Assembly: GCA_015680685.1 (NCBI GenBank)
Contig: MNCI01004604.1
Span: 214,551-278,550, forward strand
From: Gnetum montanum
Taxonomy: Eukaryota > Streptophyta > Gnetopsida > Gnetales > Gnetaceae
Direction of reading: 5' to 3'
Length of the DNA stretch: 64,000 bases
Made by a program: the position numbers and the translations under genes
Shown: positions 13,394 through 24,247 of the stretch, piece after piece
Layout: every line of letters starts with the position of its first letter
Position numbering within the stretch: the stretch's first letter is position 1
Notes under the pieces: model-generated
Told to the model about the DNA's origin: nothing
Databases searched by the model: none
The model's input: only the letters and a program-made list of their open reading frames with translations

Positions 13394-13847
13394 GGGGGAG
13401 GTTTCATTTATTTTTCATCGGTTTGCAGGAGCATAGACGACCCAGCGTAAAACTTGAGCGTGAGCGTAAACCATCGAACCCAGCGTAGATGCCGAACCCA
13501 AACCTAAGTGTAGACGCCGATCGATTACACCCAGCGTAGATGCCAACTAAACCCCAGCGTAGACGCCGAGCGTAGGAGGTCAAGCGTAGGCGTATAGAGT
13601 TTGAACTCTCAGCGTAAGCTATCAATCCCAGCGTAGATGACGAGATGGGCAAGGGCAAGGAGGTGGAAGGGTAGGGGAGGAAGAGTCCTGACTTCACCTT
13701 CACCAAGGAGAGTGAAGCCATGTTAGAGTGCCTGCCCCAGCCAAGGATTCCATCATGGCCTTGAACATCGCACAAGTAGGCTCTGATCTTGTCTCTATTA
13801 GTTATTTTTTCCTGTACATGCTTCGTAGCGTAGACAGTCTCGTAGGG

Positions 13848-14456
13848 GTTTTTGGCGTATACGCCGAGCGTAAATTGGCAACGTAGAGACGTCGGCGTAT
13901 ACGCCGAGCGTAAATTGGCAGCATAGAGATGTCGGCGTATACGCCGAGCATACATTTACAACGTAAGATCAGGTTAGCGTTGACTGTCCTAGCGTAATTT
14001 ATTTTCAGCGCATAGCGTAATCACTTTTTCTCACTGAAGGCTATACGGCATAAGAAGTTTTCCATGCATGAAGTTCTGTTTTGTTAGCGTAAGCTTTCTG
14101 TTTCATCAACGTAGACGATCTATGCTGTGACGGCGTATACGCTGAGGGTTTCTTCAGCATATACACTAAGCGTACACAATTGTTCTTTTAAGTCTGATGT
14201 AGCATAGACTTTTTTTTCATGTTTTCGGCGTAAACTGTTTGCTCAGTGTATAGCGTAGAGTATTAACGTTGGCCACTTTTGTGGTGTATACGCTGAGGGT
14301 TTCTTCAGCATATACGATGAGCGTAAGAGGTTTGGGCATTAGCGTAAATAGTTAATTTTCAGCGTATACGCTGGGTCAGGCAGCATATACATTGGGCATG
14401 AATAGATTTCGACAGCATATACGCTAGGTTTTAATAGCGTATACGCCGAGTGTAAA
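13848..14456. repeat. GCGTATACGC palindrome array in A antisense-gene intron 1
   Basis: This interval of intron 1 contains many perfect or near copies of the 10-bp palindrome GCGTATACGC, often followed by GAGCGTAAA or TGAGGGTTTC, mixed with single GCGTA words. The homologous intron of B (43778-44320) has the same design. The words match those in U3 of the A and B LTRs and in their leaders, yet the surrounding sequence differs, so this is a repeated motif rather than a copied block. Confidence 0.85.
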
Positions 14457-16213
14457 CAATTAGAAAATTTTTCTAAGTGTCAGTCTATGATGTGAACCTT
14501 GGTTTTTCTCATTGTTTTGGTGCATGGCTGATTTTTCGTTGGTACTCTAGTTGTTTGCAGGGACACCAAGCCTTTTCTCCTCGTGGTTGAGCTTGTCGGG
14601 GTGCTAACATGGTTTGGCCCCATGGAGGCGAATGAGCCTACCCCAGACCTAACCGTGGAACACAATGGGGTTTGGTTCCGAGAAGGTGCATTTGAATTCT
14701 TGTCCTTTATACTGGACAATTTTGAAGTAGTTATTTGGTTGCACCTGAATGAACTGGTGTCACAGAGCATACTTGAGGCGATGTTGCCTCGAGCCGCAGA
14801 GGGTGTCATTGTCTTCATGGAAGACATCAACGAGGGGTAGTTTACGAGTGAGGACGGTTCTTCCTGTGGACCTAAGTCCACACGCCTGTTAGCGTGCATG
14901 TGGGCCCGATTACCACAAGGGCAGGACTACCTTGATAATACTTTATTTTTAGCCACGCGTGCGCATACATTATTCCAGAACCCTCCTGGCACAGTGTACT
15001 GAGTGGATAGGTATGACCGTTCAGGTTTATTGCTTTCTTTCGTCGTTTGACGTTTGCCTCAGTTCTAACATTCTTTCGTTTGTAGGCCAAAAGTTAATGC
15101 AGACGGAATATGTGTTGAAGATGATGGGCTTGCCTTAACTCGTACCACTCTAGAGGCATTTATGGTGGGTCCTACCCTTCGTAAAACTGTATTAGGTCTA
15201 ATGAAGGGGGATATCATCTATTTTCACCAACGATTCTCTAGAGCGTTGGCACTGTGCCAAGCCCGTGGATGGCTGGATAAAGATTGGTCGGACCAGGGGC
15301 TAGTTTTCCCTTGTGAATTTGGTCCAGGCAGCACATCCAAGTCTATAATGGGAGGTAAATGAAAATGTATTTTGGATGTGCTAACGTGTTTTAACTACTG
15401 AGGGTTATATTGATACGACAATCTTATATTGCGCTTGCAGTTGATGCACCTCTTGGTGGAGATCCTATCACAACTGGGCGAACTGAGACAACATTGTCAA
15501 TGAAGTTCAGGGAGGTGACTAATGCTCAGAAGTGGTTGTGTAACCATGCCTCACCATCTGTTGTTTGTTGCTTAGAGAATGCCGGCCTTATGGAGCTCTT
15601 CATGACCCCAAGTCCTAATGTATCAATAGGGGAAATGATTGGGATTGTGGATTCTTTTAATGAGTCTGTCTCGTACTACAACACCCGGATTAAGGGTGTT
15701 AAGGTGGTTTTTTATCTGTCGCCTGAGTTTTTCTCAAACTTATTCAGGGTATCGATAGATGACATAAGTGTAGTCTTAGATAGAGCTCATAAAGAGCTCC
15801 ATATGGTGCGCGAGTTGGAGGATTGTTTGGGCCTGGCCAAGGATGCCAAGGGGTTCCCGATGCAGGGGAAAGAAAAGGTAGAGGAGGTAAAAGAACTGTA
15901 TCCCCTGTTTAGGGCGCAGGTATTCCCCAAAACCCTTTCTCAGGTACGGAGCCTTGCGGTTGAGGCTGTGCGCATTATGTAGACTATCTTGGAAACTAGC
16001 ATGTGCTATAACTGGGCTGAATTTCTATTATCAGGCATGCACAAGGAGATAGTGCGATTGCGCTCGAATGTCGAGGCACAATCCCACTTCATCTTCGCCT
16101 TCTTCGCCGGTTACCTCCATTTCTTTGCCGAGTTTTTGGTAGTCCACGCGGGTAACAAGTTTGTTCTATGGGATCAGGGTCAACTATCTCGCCCGTGGAT
16201 GAACCACTTGTTC

Positions 16214-16218
16214 GAGAC
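16214..16218. other. Target-site duplication of B, left copy (GAGAC)
   Basis: GAGAC directly before the B LTR; the identical GAGAC follows the B 3' LTR at 51206-51210. Counting the duplicated bases once, A's exon 4 measures 1,041 bases, exactly the length of the uninterrupted exon 4 in B. Confidence 0.93.
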
Positions 16219-17392
16219 TAAAACACCACAAAATTCGAAGCTTAGTACTTGTCCAACACCAAGCAGGTCCCTGGGACCCCAGATGACAATAGCTACATTT
16301 GGTGTCAAACATGGCAACTTCAGAGAGCAGATGCTCATTTTTCACTAAGTATGCAATTCTAGCGTATACGCCTAGCGTATATGCCCAAGTGTACGTTCAC
16401 AGCGTATACACTCGGTGTACACGCCTAGTGTATACGCCAAACGTATACGCTCAGCGTAGATGTCCAGCATACATGCCCAATGTACACGCCTCACATGTAC
16501 GCTCAGCAGATACAATAGATGCAGACGTCCAACATGAAGTCTTCAAAGACGACATGAAAACAACACTGCAGAGCAAAAATTGACACAAGGTAGCAATCAT
16601 CAACATATACGCCTGAGTGTATATGCCTAGCCATCATCAGAGTCTATGCCCAGCATATATGCCTACTTGATATAGCGTATACGCCCATCGTATATGCCCA
16701 GTAGATGTAATATATTGTATATTTGTAAATCTTATGCACCCGGTCAACATGCCACATGTCTCCTAACCTGAGTCTAGTGTAACAACCGGTATAAAAGCCC
16801 CAATTTCCCACTTGATTGAGGTCGGCTGGCAAAATCCGAAATCATACCAAAGAGTAATTACGCTGAGAACTAGAGCACAAAAACCTCTTACGCTGGACAA
16901 CCTTGTATGGTGAGCATACAGTCTCTACGCTGTGCTTACAGTGCGATCTAGCTGTAGTCGTCCTTGCATCCACCGGGGCTTTCGTCTGCCTTGTGTTTCA
17001 CTCACAACTACGTTTGACTGGTGCATTGTATTTTCATTCTGTAATACCATTGTTACATTTTCTTCCTACAATTGTTTACAGTCTGCATTAACTCTTACAC
17101 ATATTCTCTTTACGCTTGTTTACGTCTATGCTTTGTTCGCATCGTTTACACTGTTCACATTGTTTACGCTCTGATACATGCCCGTTACGCCGTTTATGTA
17201 TAACCCAGCGTATAACACTTCAGTGTACATTCGGGGAAATCCTTGTCTAATCTACGTGCGGACCACCCAAGGTACTCTGCCTTCGTGCATTCCAGCTCAC
17301 CCTTAGGCGAAGGAAGGGTCTTCTGTGCATGTCTGGCGATCCCACGGTCTCTGTTTCCTTCCAACCGGAGACTGATGATTTCGGGCGGTACA
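16219..17392 (+). repeat. B 5' LTR
   Basis: 1,174 bases, starting TAAAACACC (the expected TG is TA here, a G-to-A change; the 3' LTR has TG) and ending GCGGTACA. U3 (about 16359-16700) is full of GCGTATACGC-type words. A TATA box lies at 16790-16796. The downstream part runs through CAACTACGTTTGACTGGTGC and further TTTACGCT words to the terminus. Confidence 0.94.
16790..16796 (+). promoter_or_regulatory. TATA box of B 5' LTR
   Basis: TATAAAA followed by GCCCC at the end of the GCGTA-rich U3. It is kept at the same place in the 3' LTR (50603-50609) and, on the - strand, in both A LTRs. Confidence 0.65.
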
Positions 17393-17397
17393 GAAAT

Positions 17398-17416
17398 TGG
17401 CTCTAGAAGGAGGGCC
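17398..17416 (+). other. B primer-binding site
   Basis: TGGCTCTAGAAGGAGGGCC begins five bases after the LTR end. A (58232-58250, - strand) has TGGCGCTAGAATGAGGGCC and C (19479-19497) has TAGTGCTAGAAGGAGGGCC, so the shared form is TGGCGCTAGAAGGAGGGCC. It starts with TGG as expected for pairing with a tRNA CCA end. I did not identify which tRNA. Confidence 0.75.
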
Positions 17417-18009
17417 TCTGCCTAAAACCTTACCTTCATGCTCCTCAGCGTCTACGCTGATTAGCGTTTACATTGCCTAGTTCAAAACTCACTCTCTACA
17501 AGTTTTTCAGTGTCTACGCTATCAACTCGACGTAGACTCTATCGACAGAAATCCCAGCGTCTACACTGCCACACATACGCTACACGCTTCGTGCCGTAGA
17601 TTTTCATTACACCATACACAACTGATAAAGTTTATGCTGCACATTTTTACGTCATAGGTTTTGTCTATGCTGCACCTTTTCTCTGAGATTCTGTTTACGT
17701 TATTTTCTTTACGCTGCAAACTAGTTCACACTATTGTTCATTTATGCCACTCTATACATTGCATATTGACACTGTATATGCTGCACAACATATACGCTGC
17801 TCTCCGTACATTGTAAAACTTTGTCTACACTGCTTTCCAGTTTATACTACACTGTATACATTGTAATCCTATTTGACGCTGCACCCTGACACTGTATACG
17901 CTACACAGCGTATACGCTACTCTCCTTACGCTATAGACTCATCTACACTAACCCTATATGTTGTACACATATACACTATATACGCTGTCCCTATACGCCG
18001 ACAGTTATA
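17417..18009 (+). repeat. B untranslated leader, GCGTA/TACGC-rich
   Basis: About 600 bases with no gene. It is dense in TACGCT, TATACGCTGC and related words spaced roughly 15-40 bases apart. The same leader is found in A (57706-58231, - strand). The leader is cut by C at 18014/18015 and continues after 35378 with about 60 bases before the gag start. Confidence 0.8.
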
Positions 18010-18014
18010 TGCTA
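18010..18014. other. Target-site duplication of C, left copy (TGCTA)
   Basis: TGCTA precedes C; TGCTG follows at 35374-35378. Four of five bases agree and the mismatch is a transition, so a decayed duplication is likely. Confidence 0.75.
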
Positions 18015-19472
18015 TGAAACACCGTAAAAAATCGCAAGTCGGCCTTAGGCAAAGATTCGCAATTCAAGCAAGGGCGCATCTCAGCATTCCAGAGGGGGGA
18101 ATAAGATAGAGCAACACCAAGAGGAGCGTAGCATCAAGTCCGCAACTTCTTGTGCAGATTCCTAATCTTTCTATGCTTTTTCTGTTTACGCTATATCACG
18201 CAACATAGCGTAATGATGCTTAGTGTGATGATGTTTCAACATAGTCCGGCATTAGAAGGATAGTTGCTTCAGCATAGGGAGAAGCTTAAGCAGCGTGATA
18301 TGCGATTTCTTGTGTATTTTGCTAAGTATTTCGTTCAAAGACAAGTTTACGCTCTGTTACGCATGACAGTGTAATAAGATCCAGAACAGTCAAAGGTAAA
18401 GTCTAAGAAAATGCGACTGCTCAATCATATGCTCATCACGCAACGGAGCGTATCGCAGCATATTACGTCGCCAAACTAGACATTGTTTACACTTCACTAC
18501 GCGTGGCTACATAAGCGAGTGTAAAATGGCTTTAATTCCATTGTTCCCATGTTACGTTACGCTCCTACACACAACACAGCGTGAATGAGCGTAATGTAAC
18601 CCAAGACAGTTGAAACATGCCCAACACGCATCTCTTCTTCACATGCACAATACGCAAACGAGTGTATTGTGCATAATCAGGAAGTTTGACGCAAAATTGG
18701 TCAAGTCAACAGTACCCGAAACACACGGGACACACGTCATCAGGGTTGCACCTTTTCCACGGAGCGTCGTAGCCTAAAAATACCCCAGTTGAAAAAGATA
18801 CGGGGGTTGGCAAATCAGAGAAGCAAAGGCATTTTTCTAAGCACCAGAGCACTTATCACTTTTGGAGCAGAGATACAAAGAGCAGCGCCTTGGCAATTGT
18901 TGACAACATCACCTTACAGCAGAAACAGAGCACAGTTCGCTTTGAGCACCGATGACAGGAGTAATCATTCTACTGGGAAGACTCTATTGGTCAGAAACAG
19001 TTGATCGGTAGATGTCAGAGCTTGGCCTTCCTTGCATCTCGACTTTAGCCCACAAGGTAGATCGGACTTCTGTTTGGACCGTTTTGCTTGTTGTTTTGTG
19101 CTTGCTTCACATCCAGTAATCAGGGATTCCCTAGTGTAATTTCTCATACAAAATATACATTTTTCAAGTCAAAGCGCAGATCTTGAAACTACATGCTTCT
19201 CTTATGTCAGCCTCCTTTTATCGTTTTTAGCATTATCACCGTTGCAATCCATCTACATCGTTTTCCCCTCGTTTTACGATTCCTCAAATCAGATCGTTTT
19301 CACGAAATATTCATCGGTTTACTGATTAGTAAGTCCCTGTCTGATCGAGAAGACTATTCAGGGCACCACGGATTCATTTTTCCAGCATAGCCCTCACGCG
19401 GATCCGTGGCTAAAACTGTGTACATGGAATTTATTCGGTATTTTCCAGTTGCCGATGTTTTCCGTCGTTACA
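18015..19472 (+). repeat. C 5' LTR
   Basis: Starts TGAAACACCG and ends CGTTACA. It contains paired words such as TTACGCT...AGCGTAAT (about 18550-18600) and CACGCAACGGAGCGTA. The TATA position reads CCTAAAAATACCCC (about 18773-18786), weaker than the TTATAAATACCCC of the 3' LTR. Short ORFs inside are not genes. Confidence 0.94.
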
Positions 19473-19478
19473 TTTTTC

Positions 19479-19497
19479 TAGTGCTAGAAGGAGGGCC
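19479..19497 (+). other. C primer-binding site
   Basis: TAGTGCTAGAAGGAGGGCC, six bases after the LTR end. It differs from the family form TGGCGCTAGAAGGAGGGCC at two bases near the 5' end (TGGC to TAGT), both G-to-A or C-to-T changes. Confidence 0.7.
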
Positions 19498-19717
19498 TTC
19501 AAGCTCTGATCTGAATATTTTGGGTAGCCCTGGTAGTGATCCATACCCTAAACCATAGATGTAATACCTCTAGGGAAGTCTACGGTCAATCGCGTGGTAT
19601 AGATCGGTCGCAAGGACGATTTCTTTGAAATCCTACAAGGTAGAAAGCCTTTTTTGTGCTTTTGTTGCCAGCCATCTCTTAGATCCGATTACCAGTTACT
19701 GTTAACTTCATTCATCA

Positions 19718-22700
19718 ATGGATTCCTTGTACACAACCACAACTGCCATGGTCCCTACCGATCTGGGTGCCGCACCTATGAATCCTATGGCGGTCACAGG
19801 ACCAGCTCCTGGTGCAACGGGATCTCAGGGACCATTGCATCATTCATTGAGGCTCCAGGGAAAAGATCTTATCTTCACGGTTATAACCCCTGAAGAATAC
19901 AACTTCATATGTGTTAAGATCCAGGCGAAGCTGGCTCTCAGCCGAGCCGAACTCAAAGCGAAACGAAACTTTGAGGTGCTCCACCGAGGGGGCTATGATT
20001 TTAAACCAACAGCTTACGACATAATTCTCTTGACCGAACACCAACATGAACTTATCACACAGTTGGTCATGGCCAAAGGCCAGGCTTCACAAGCTGTGGT
20101 GGAGCCCCAGCATGGGGAGGAGGAAGAGGACAAATTTGCGGCCCATTTAGAGCATTCGTTCCATACTCTGAGCCCCCAAACGTATATAAATCCCTTGTTT
20201 CCTTTCAATGGAGAAGTTGCACCTCTTGACCCAGCCATGACTGCACAGATGTATTTCCCTACCATGTCGCAGGCCAATGCGCAGCCATCTGGGTTGCAAG
20301 CACAAATACCACACAATAACACGGGGCTGGTTCCATCACCACGGGTACTTAGCATCCTAGTGGTGATCTCGGCGACCACCACGCCCCATTTCATCCCTCA
20401 GATATAACCCCATAATGTATTTGTAACGCGCCCAGCCCAGACCTTGTCGCTTCTGCATCTGCAAACTCAACAGATCACCGCAGCCACTTAGCCACAAACT
20501 TACGCCCAATAGCCTGTTGCAGGTCAGTGGGCCAACCTGGCGGTGAAACATACTCAGTCTGTGGTGTATGGTGTGCAGCCCCCGGTTGCACCTGTAACGC
20601 AAGTTCCATAGAGGATCCTATAGTATACCTATTCCTATCTTGTGTAGCAGGCAGCAGCTAACCCCTCGGTGCAAGCCAGCGGGTGGTGATCTTCGCAGGT
20701 TCCCTTGCCTGCTGGGATCCCTGCCCCCAAGCAGCCAGTCAACCCATCCCGTCATTTTTGTTCCCTTGCGCCGCCCTCTCGGTCCAACCTCCTATGCCTT
20801 CTGCATAGGCACGTCCATCAACAGGCTTGGGCCAAGCTTTCCAGCTAATACAGACTCTTACCAAGGAGGTTCAATGCCTCACAGCCACTGGTTCTGATAC
20901 TATTCAGATCATGGACTTTTACTAGGATGATCCAATTAGTTCAGCGGTCCCTATGCTGTCGTTGCCGCCAGGGATGTCCCTCCCTCATTTCACCAAGTAT
21001 AATGGGGAGGGAAATCCCAACGCTCGCTTGGTCACATTCAGGTCTGAGTCCTTATTATTACAACAGTGGCTGCACACCATTATCCGAGTCTTTGCAATGT
21101 CCTTAACAGGGAAAGCTTTGGATTGGTACTGAGCCCTCCCACGCTCTTCCGTGTCAACCTTGGAAGAGCTGCTGACCCAATTTGTGACCCGCTTCAAATA
21201 CAACTTGAAGCCGGAAGTCACATTGGATCAACTCATGGGGGTGAAACAAGACCTGCTCGAACCCGTCCAAAAGTTTATACAACGCTGGAACGCTACCTTG
21301 AATGAGATCCGCGAGCCGATCGTGGACTCACATATGTTGGCGATGTTCAAGGGAGCGGTCAATGACTTTATTAAGTCAAAGCTATACTACCTTTTCCCCA
21401 ATTCTTTACACCAGGCCTTCACTCAGGTTAGAAGCATCCAAGATGCCGCGGAGGCCAGCAAAGACCCGACGTATGTCACCTATAGGAATGCACATAACAA
21501 GAACAAAGACAAAGGCAAAGTAGCGACAACGACAGTAGCTGCAATAACTGAGAGTACAAAGACTAAGAACAAGAAGACACCCACCGCGCCTCCTAAAACC
21601 ACGACTGGTGCCGGCACCAGTCAGGACACGGTGACCCCTGAAAAGGCCCCCCAGCCTAAGCCAAACTTTGAGCGCAAGGATCGCTCAAAGTATACGACAT
21701 TACGTGTAAAGCATTCTAAACTGCTGAAACAACTGTTAGGGGTAGGGCACATTCAGCCTAAGAAGGTGTCCGAGGAGGCTCTGAAGCGTCACAGACATCA
21801 TTGTGAATTGCTGAAGAACCCTTCTCTAGCCTTACCTACCGAACCACCAGTTCTAAGATCTTTCAGGCTGGACTGTTTCTGTGACTACCACCAGCTGTGT
21901 GGTCACGATACGGATTACTGTTGGGCATTGAAAGATAACATTCAACGTATGCTGGACGATGGTTCACTCAAGTTAGACAGCAGCAACCCAACGCGTCCAG
22001 AAAACCAGACATTGCATGTGTATAAGGACCCGTTGAATGCAAACGATGGTCCTTATACAATCACTGTGGTAAGTACGGACAGTGAGAAGAGGGAACCACC
22101 AATACAACCTTTTGTTTTACATGTCCCTGCCAACTCACAGAGGGGGCCAACCATTTCACCGGTAGCCAGTGGGGTCTCGAGGCCACCCTTCATTATACGG
22201 GCACCTTCTCAGATACACTCTCAGTCACGCAACAATACCCAAGCCGCAGCCTCGTCCACGCCCATGCCTAGGGTACCCTTCATTATTAGGGTGCCAAAAC
22301 CACAGGCTACTCCTCTTACGTAGGGGCAGACCTCCAACCAAAAGCATCAACCCTCACCTCCCAAAAAAAAGGGAGAGGACACATTAGTTAACGCAACGAA
22401 AGACCACTCTACACTCGGCTTCCCTAAGCCTAGACCCCTGGCTTCTGTACCTTCACCTGCGCCTCAGGGGTAGGATAAAGGTGCGGAAATGCAACCACCT
22501 TCTCTTGGCAAGAAAAAGAGCAACCCTTTTTCCAACACCGTTCCACCCTAGGAGATCCGTCTCTTGGGTCGAATGGAAGAGGACAAGGGAAAAAAACAAC
22601 CTAGCCAGGAGAAGGACCTCCTCAACACATTTACGCAAGTCAAACAGGCTCTCAAATAGAAAAACACAATGCTGAGCCTTTACGACCTGCTTATGACATC

Positions 22701-23487
22701 GCGAGAACACCGTGAGGCTATGGTTCACATGCTGACATCCATATCAGTGGATGAAAGCTTGCCAGCGGAGGAGGGAGCGATACATGTTATCATGTTTCCT
22801 TCCGAAGCTGAGCAACCTACGCCTTCCTTGCTGACCTTCCATGATGGGTCTATCAAAGATGATCCTGAGAAAGGTCAAGTAACCACTGAACCTATGTTTA
22901 TCACTATCTGGGTCGGTCAATATAGGATCCGGAGAGTGCACGTAGACGACGGCGCAGCTACCAACATCATTCCCTATTCCATCGTGGATAGGTTGGGCCT
23001 GGTCGACCAGATCACGCCCACGATGATGGTCTGTGTAAAATCATTCAATGGGGCACGGGTTCAGGTTAAGGGAACGGTGCGTATTGAGTTTGTGGTGGGG
23101 GATCAATTCCCAACAGAGGCCACTTTCTTAGTCGTCGAGGAGATGCTAGGGTTCAACCTGATCTTGGGGAGGTCGTGGTTAGCCCAGCTAAGGGCAGTTT
23201 CGTCACCGATGCACCAAGAGATACATCTTCCCTATGCCGGAGGGGAGGTTGTGATATGTGGTGATGAAATCATCCCCAAGACCATCAATAACATTCAATA
23301 AGAATGGGGTTCAGAGATAGAAATGACTGATGAACAAACCTGTCTCCAAACCCCTCAACAAGCTGACAGCAATGACAACGGTCTAGCTTGGGCTGACCTG
23401 CCATTTCAGGATGACAGCGTAGAGGAGTCAAACCATAAGTCTCCTCGCCCTTACGCGGTGCTCAACGTAAAGGCCATTAAAAGATAA
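19718..23487 (+). pseudogene. gag-pro: C gag-protease
   Basis: Gag starts MDSLYTTTT at 19718. The first part (to 20407) has RLQG...YNFICVKIQ. The core gag domain lies at about 20900-21480 with RFKYNLKPEV, QRWNATLNEI and KSKLYYLFPNS. A zinc-knuckle-like CDYHQLCGHDTDYC follows near 21883. A Pro-rich linker has PFVLHVP and PFIIRVP repeats (22100-22310). The protease has the active-site region VHVDDGAATNIIPYSIVDRLG and FNLILGRSWLAQL. The frame shifts between 20408 and 21151; stops at 22321, several to 22660, and TAA at 23299 interrupt the rest. It would yield capsid/nucleocapsid protein and the maturation protease. Confidence 0.9.
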
Positions 23488-24247
23488 TTGTGTATCGATG
23501 GTTGAATGATGGTCTTTGCGTACATTACTTTTTTTCTTAACGGATTGTCATGGTTATTACTTAGTAGTTTTATTTCATGCATTTTCATGTTACTTTCATT
23601 TGCAGTTCTTACGCTTGTCATTTATCTTTACACTGTTGTCTCTTTCATATGCATGGTATTCACGTTTCTTGATCACGTTAGCACAATTATGCAAAATTTT
23701 GTACCAGTATCATTTATGCTTTTCGTATTACGCACTGGCCCGCAATGGCCTTAAACTAGTTACACAAAATTGTATACTATCACTCTTCGCGCTTGCTTAT
23801 GCAGTAGGCCCGCAACGACCTTAAACTAGTTACTAGATTATGCAGAATCGTGTGATGGCCCGCAACGGCCTTAAACTAGTGACACAAAATTATACACCAC
23901 TACCATTCACGCGTATTACGCAATGGCCCGCAATGACCTTAAACTAGGAATTAGCTCTATCATTATCACTTAGGTGAACTTTTCAACAATTACACTTGCA
24001 CTCTATTGGAAAAATGCAAAAAAGAATAAAAAAATGTGTAACTGACATTTAACGCATCCACCAGGTTTTATAACACATCTTTTCAGTCATTCGTAAAATG
24101 ATATTGCACTCAACATTAATAAAACTATGCGTAAATTATAATTACGCATTTCCCCTACTACCACTATCACCGGTATCTCTTAAACGCTAATGGATCGTCC
24201 TCCAATGGGCCATCGTTTCTAGGAATGATTCTTTCACAAAGAATTTC
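23488..24247. repeat. C spacer between protease and antisense-gene 3' end, with GGCCTTAAACTAG repeats
   Basis: No gene. 23737-23948 contains four copies of GGCCCGCAAYGRCCTTAAACTAG followed by TTACACAAAATT or a near form, some 50-75 bases apart. Flanking sequence is T-rich on the left and A/T-rich on the right. The gag-pro and antisense gene converge here, so this is where both transcripts would need to end. Confidence 0.8.

Larger units (their letters stand above)
13645..16218 (+). pseudogene. A antisense gene, 5' part (exons 1 to 4a): HAD-like domain plus helical region
   Basis: Exon 1 (13645-13775) opens MGKGKEVEG. Exon 2 is 14561-15010, exon 3 15086-15354, exon 4 starts at 15441 and is cut at 16218 by element B. 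GT and AG borders are present and all phases agree (exon 1 leaves two bases, exon 2 supplies one, and so on). Exon 2 encodes KPFLLVVELVGVL, then VWFREGAFEFLSFILDNFEV, then YLDNTLFL with NPPGTVY; this follows the order of plant FCP1/NLI-interacting-factor HAD proteins, but the usual DxD and DD acidic residues are missing. Exons 3-4 (LEAFMVGPTLRK...; LYPLFRAQVFPKTLSQ; NWAEFLLSGMHKEIV) match nothing I recognise. In-frame stops occur at 14838, near 14999 and near 15979. Confidence 0.75.

Noticed and set aside
13404-13955. 183-codon ORF on the - strand
   Set aside because: It lies over the antisense gene's leader, exon 1 and intron array, and is made of GCGTA words read backwards; no counterpart in B.
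15410-16348. Assignment of antisense exon 4 to the plant mobile domain or a plant transposon-protein family
   Set aside because: There is a loose resemblance in helical pattern (NWA..L..G...E+..L), but no motif firm enough; a profile search would be needed.
17873-18109. 78-codon ORF across the B leader and C LTR start
   Set aside because: Spans an insertion junction and the TACGC-rich leader; not a gene.
20640-20897. 85-codon ORF in C gag
   Set aside because: Out-of-frame stretch in the frameshifted middle of gag; A and B have the Pro/Gln-rich gag linker here.
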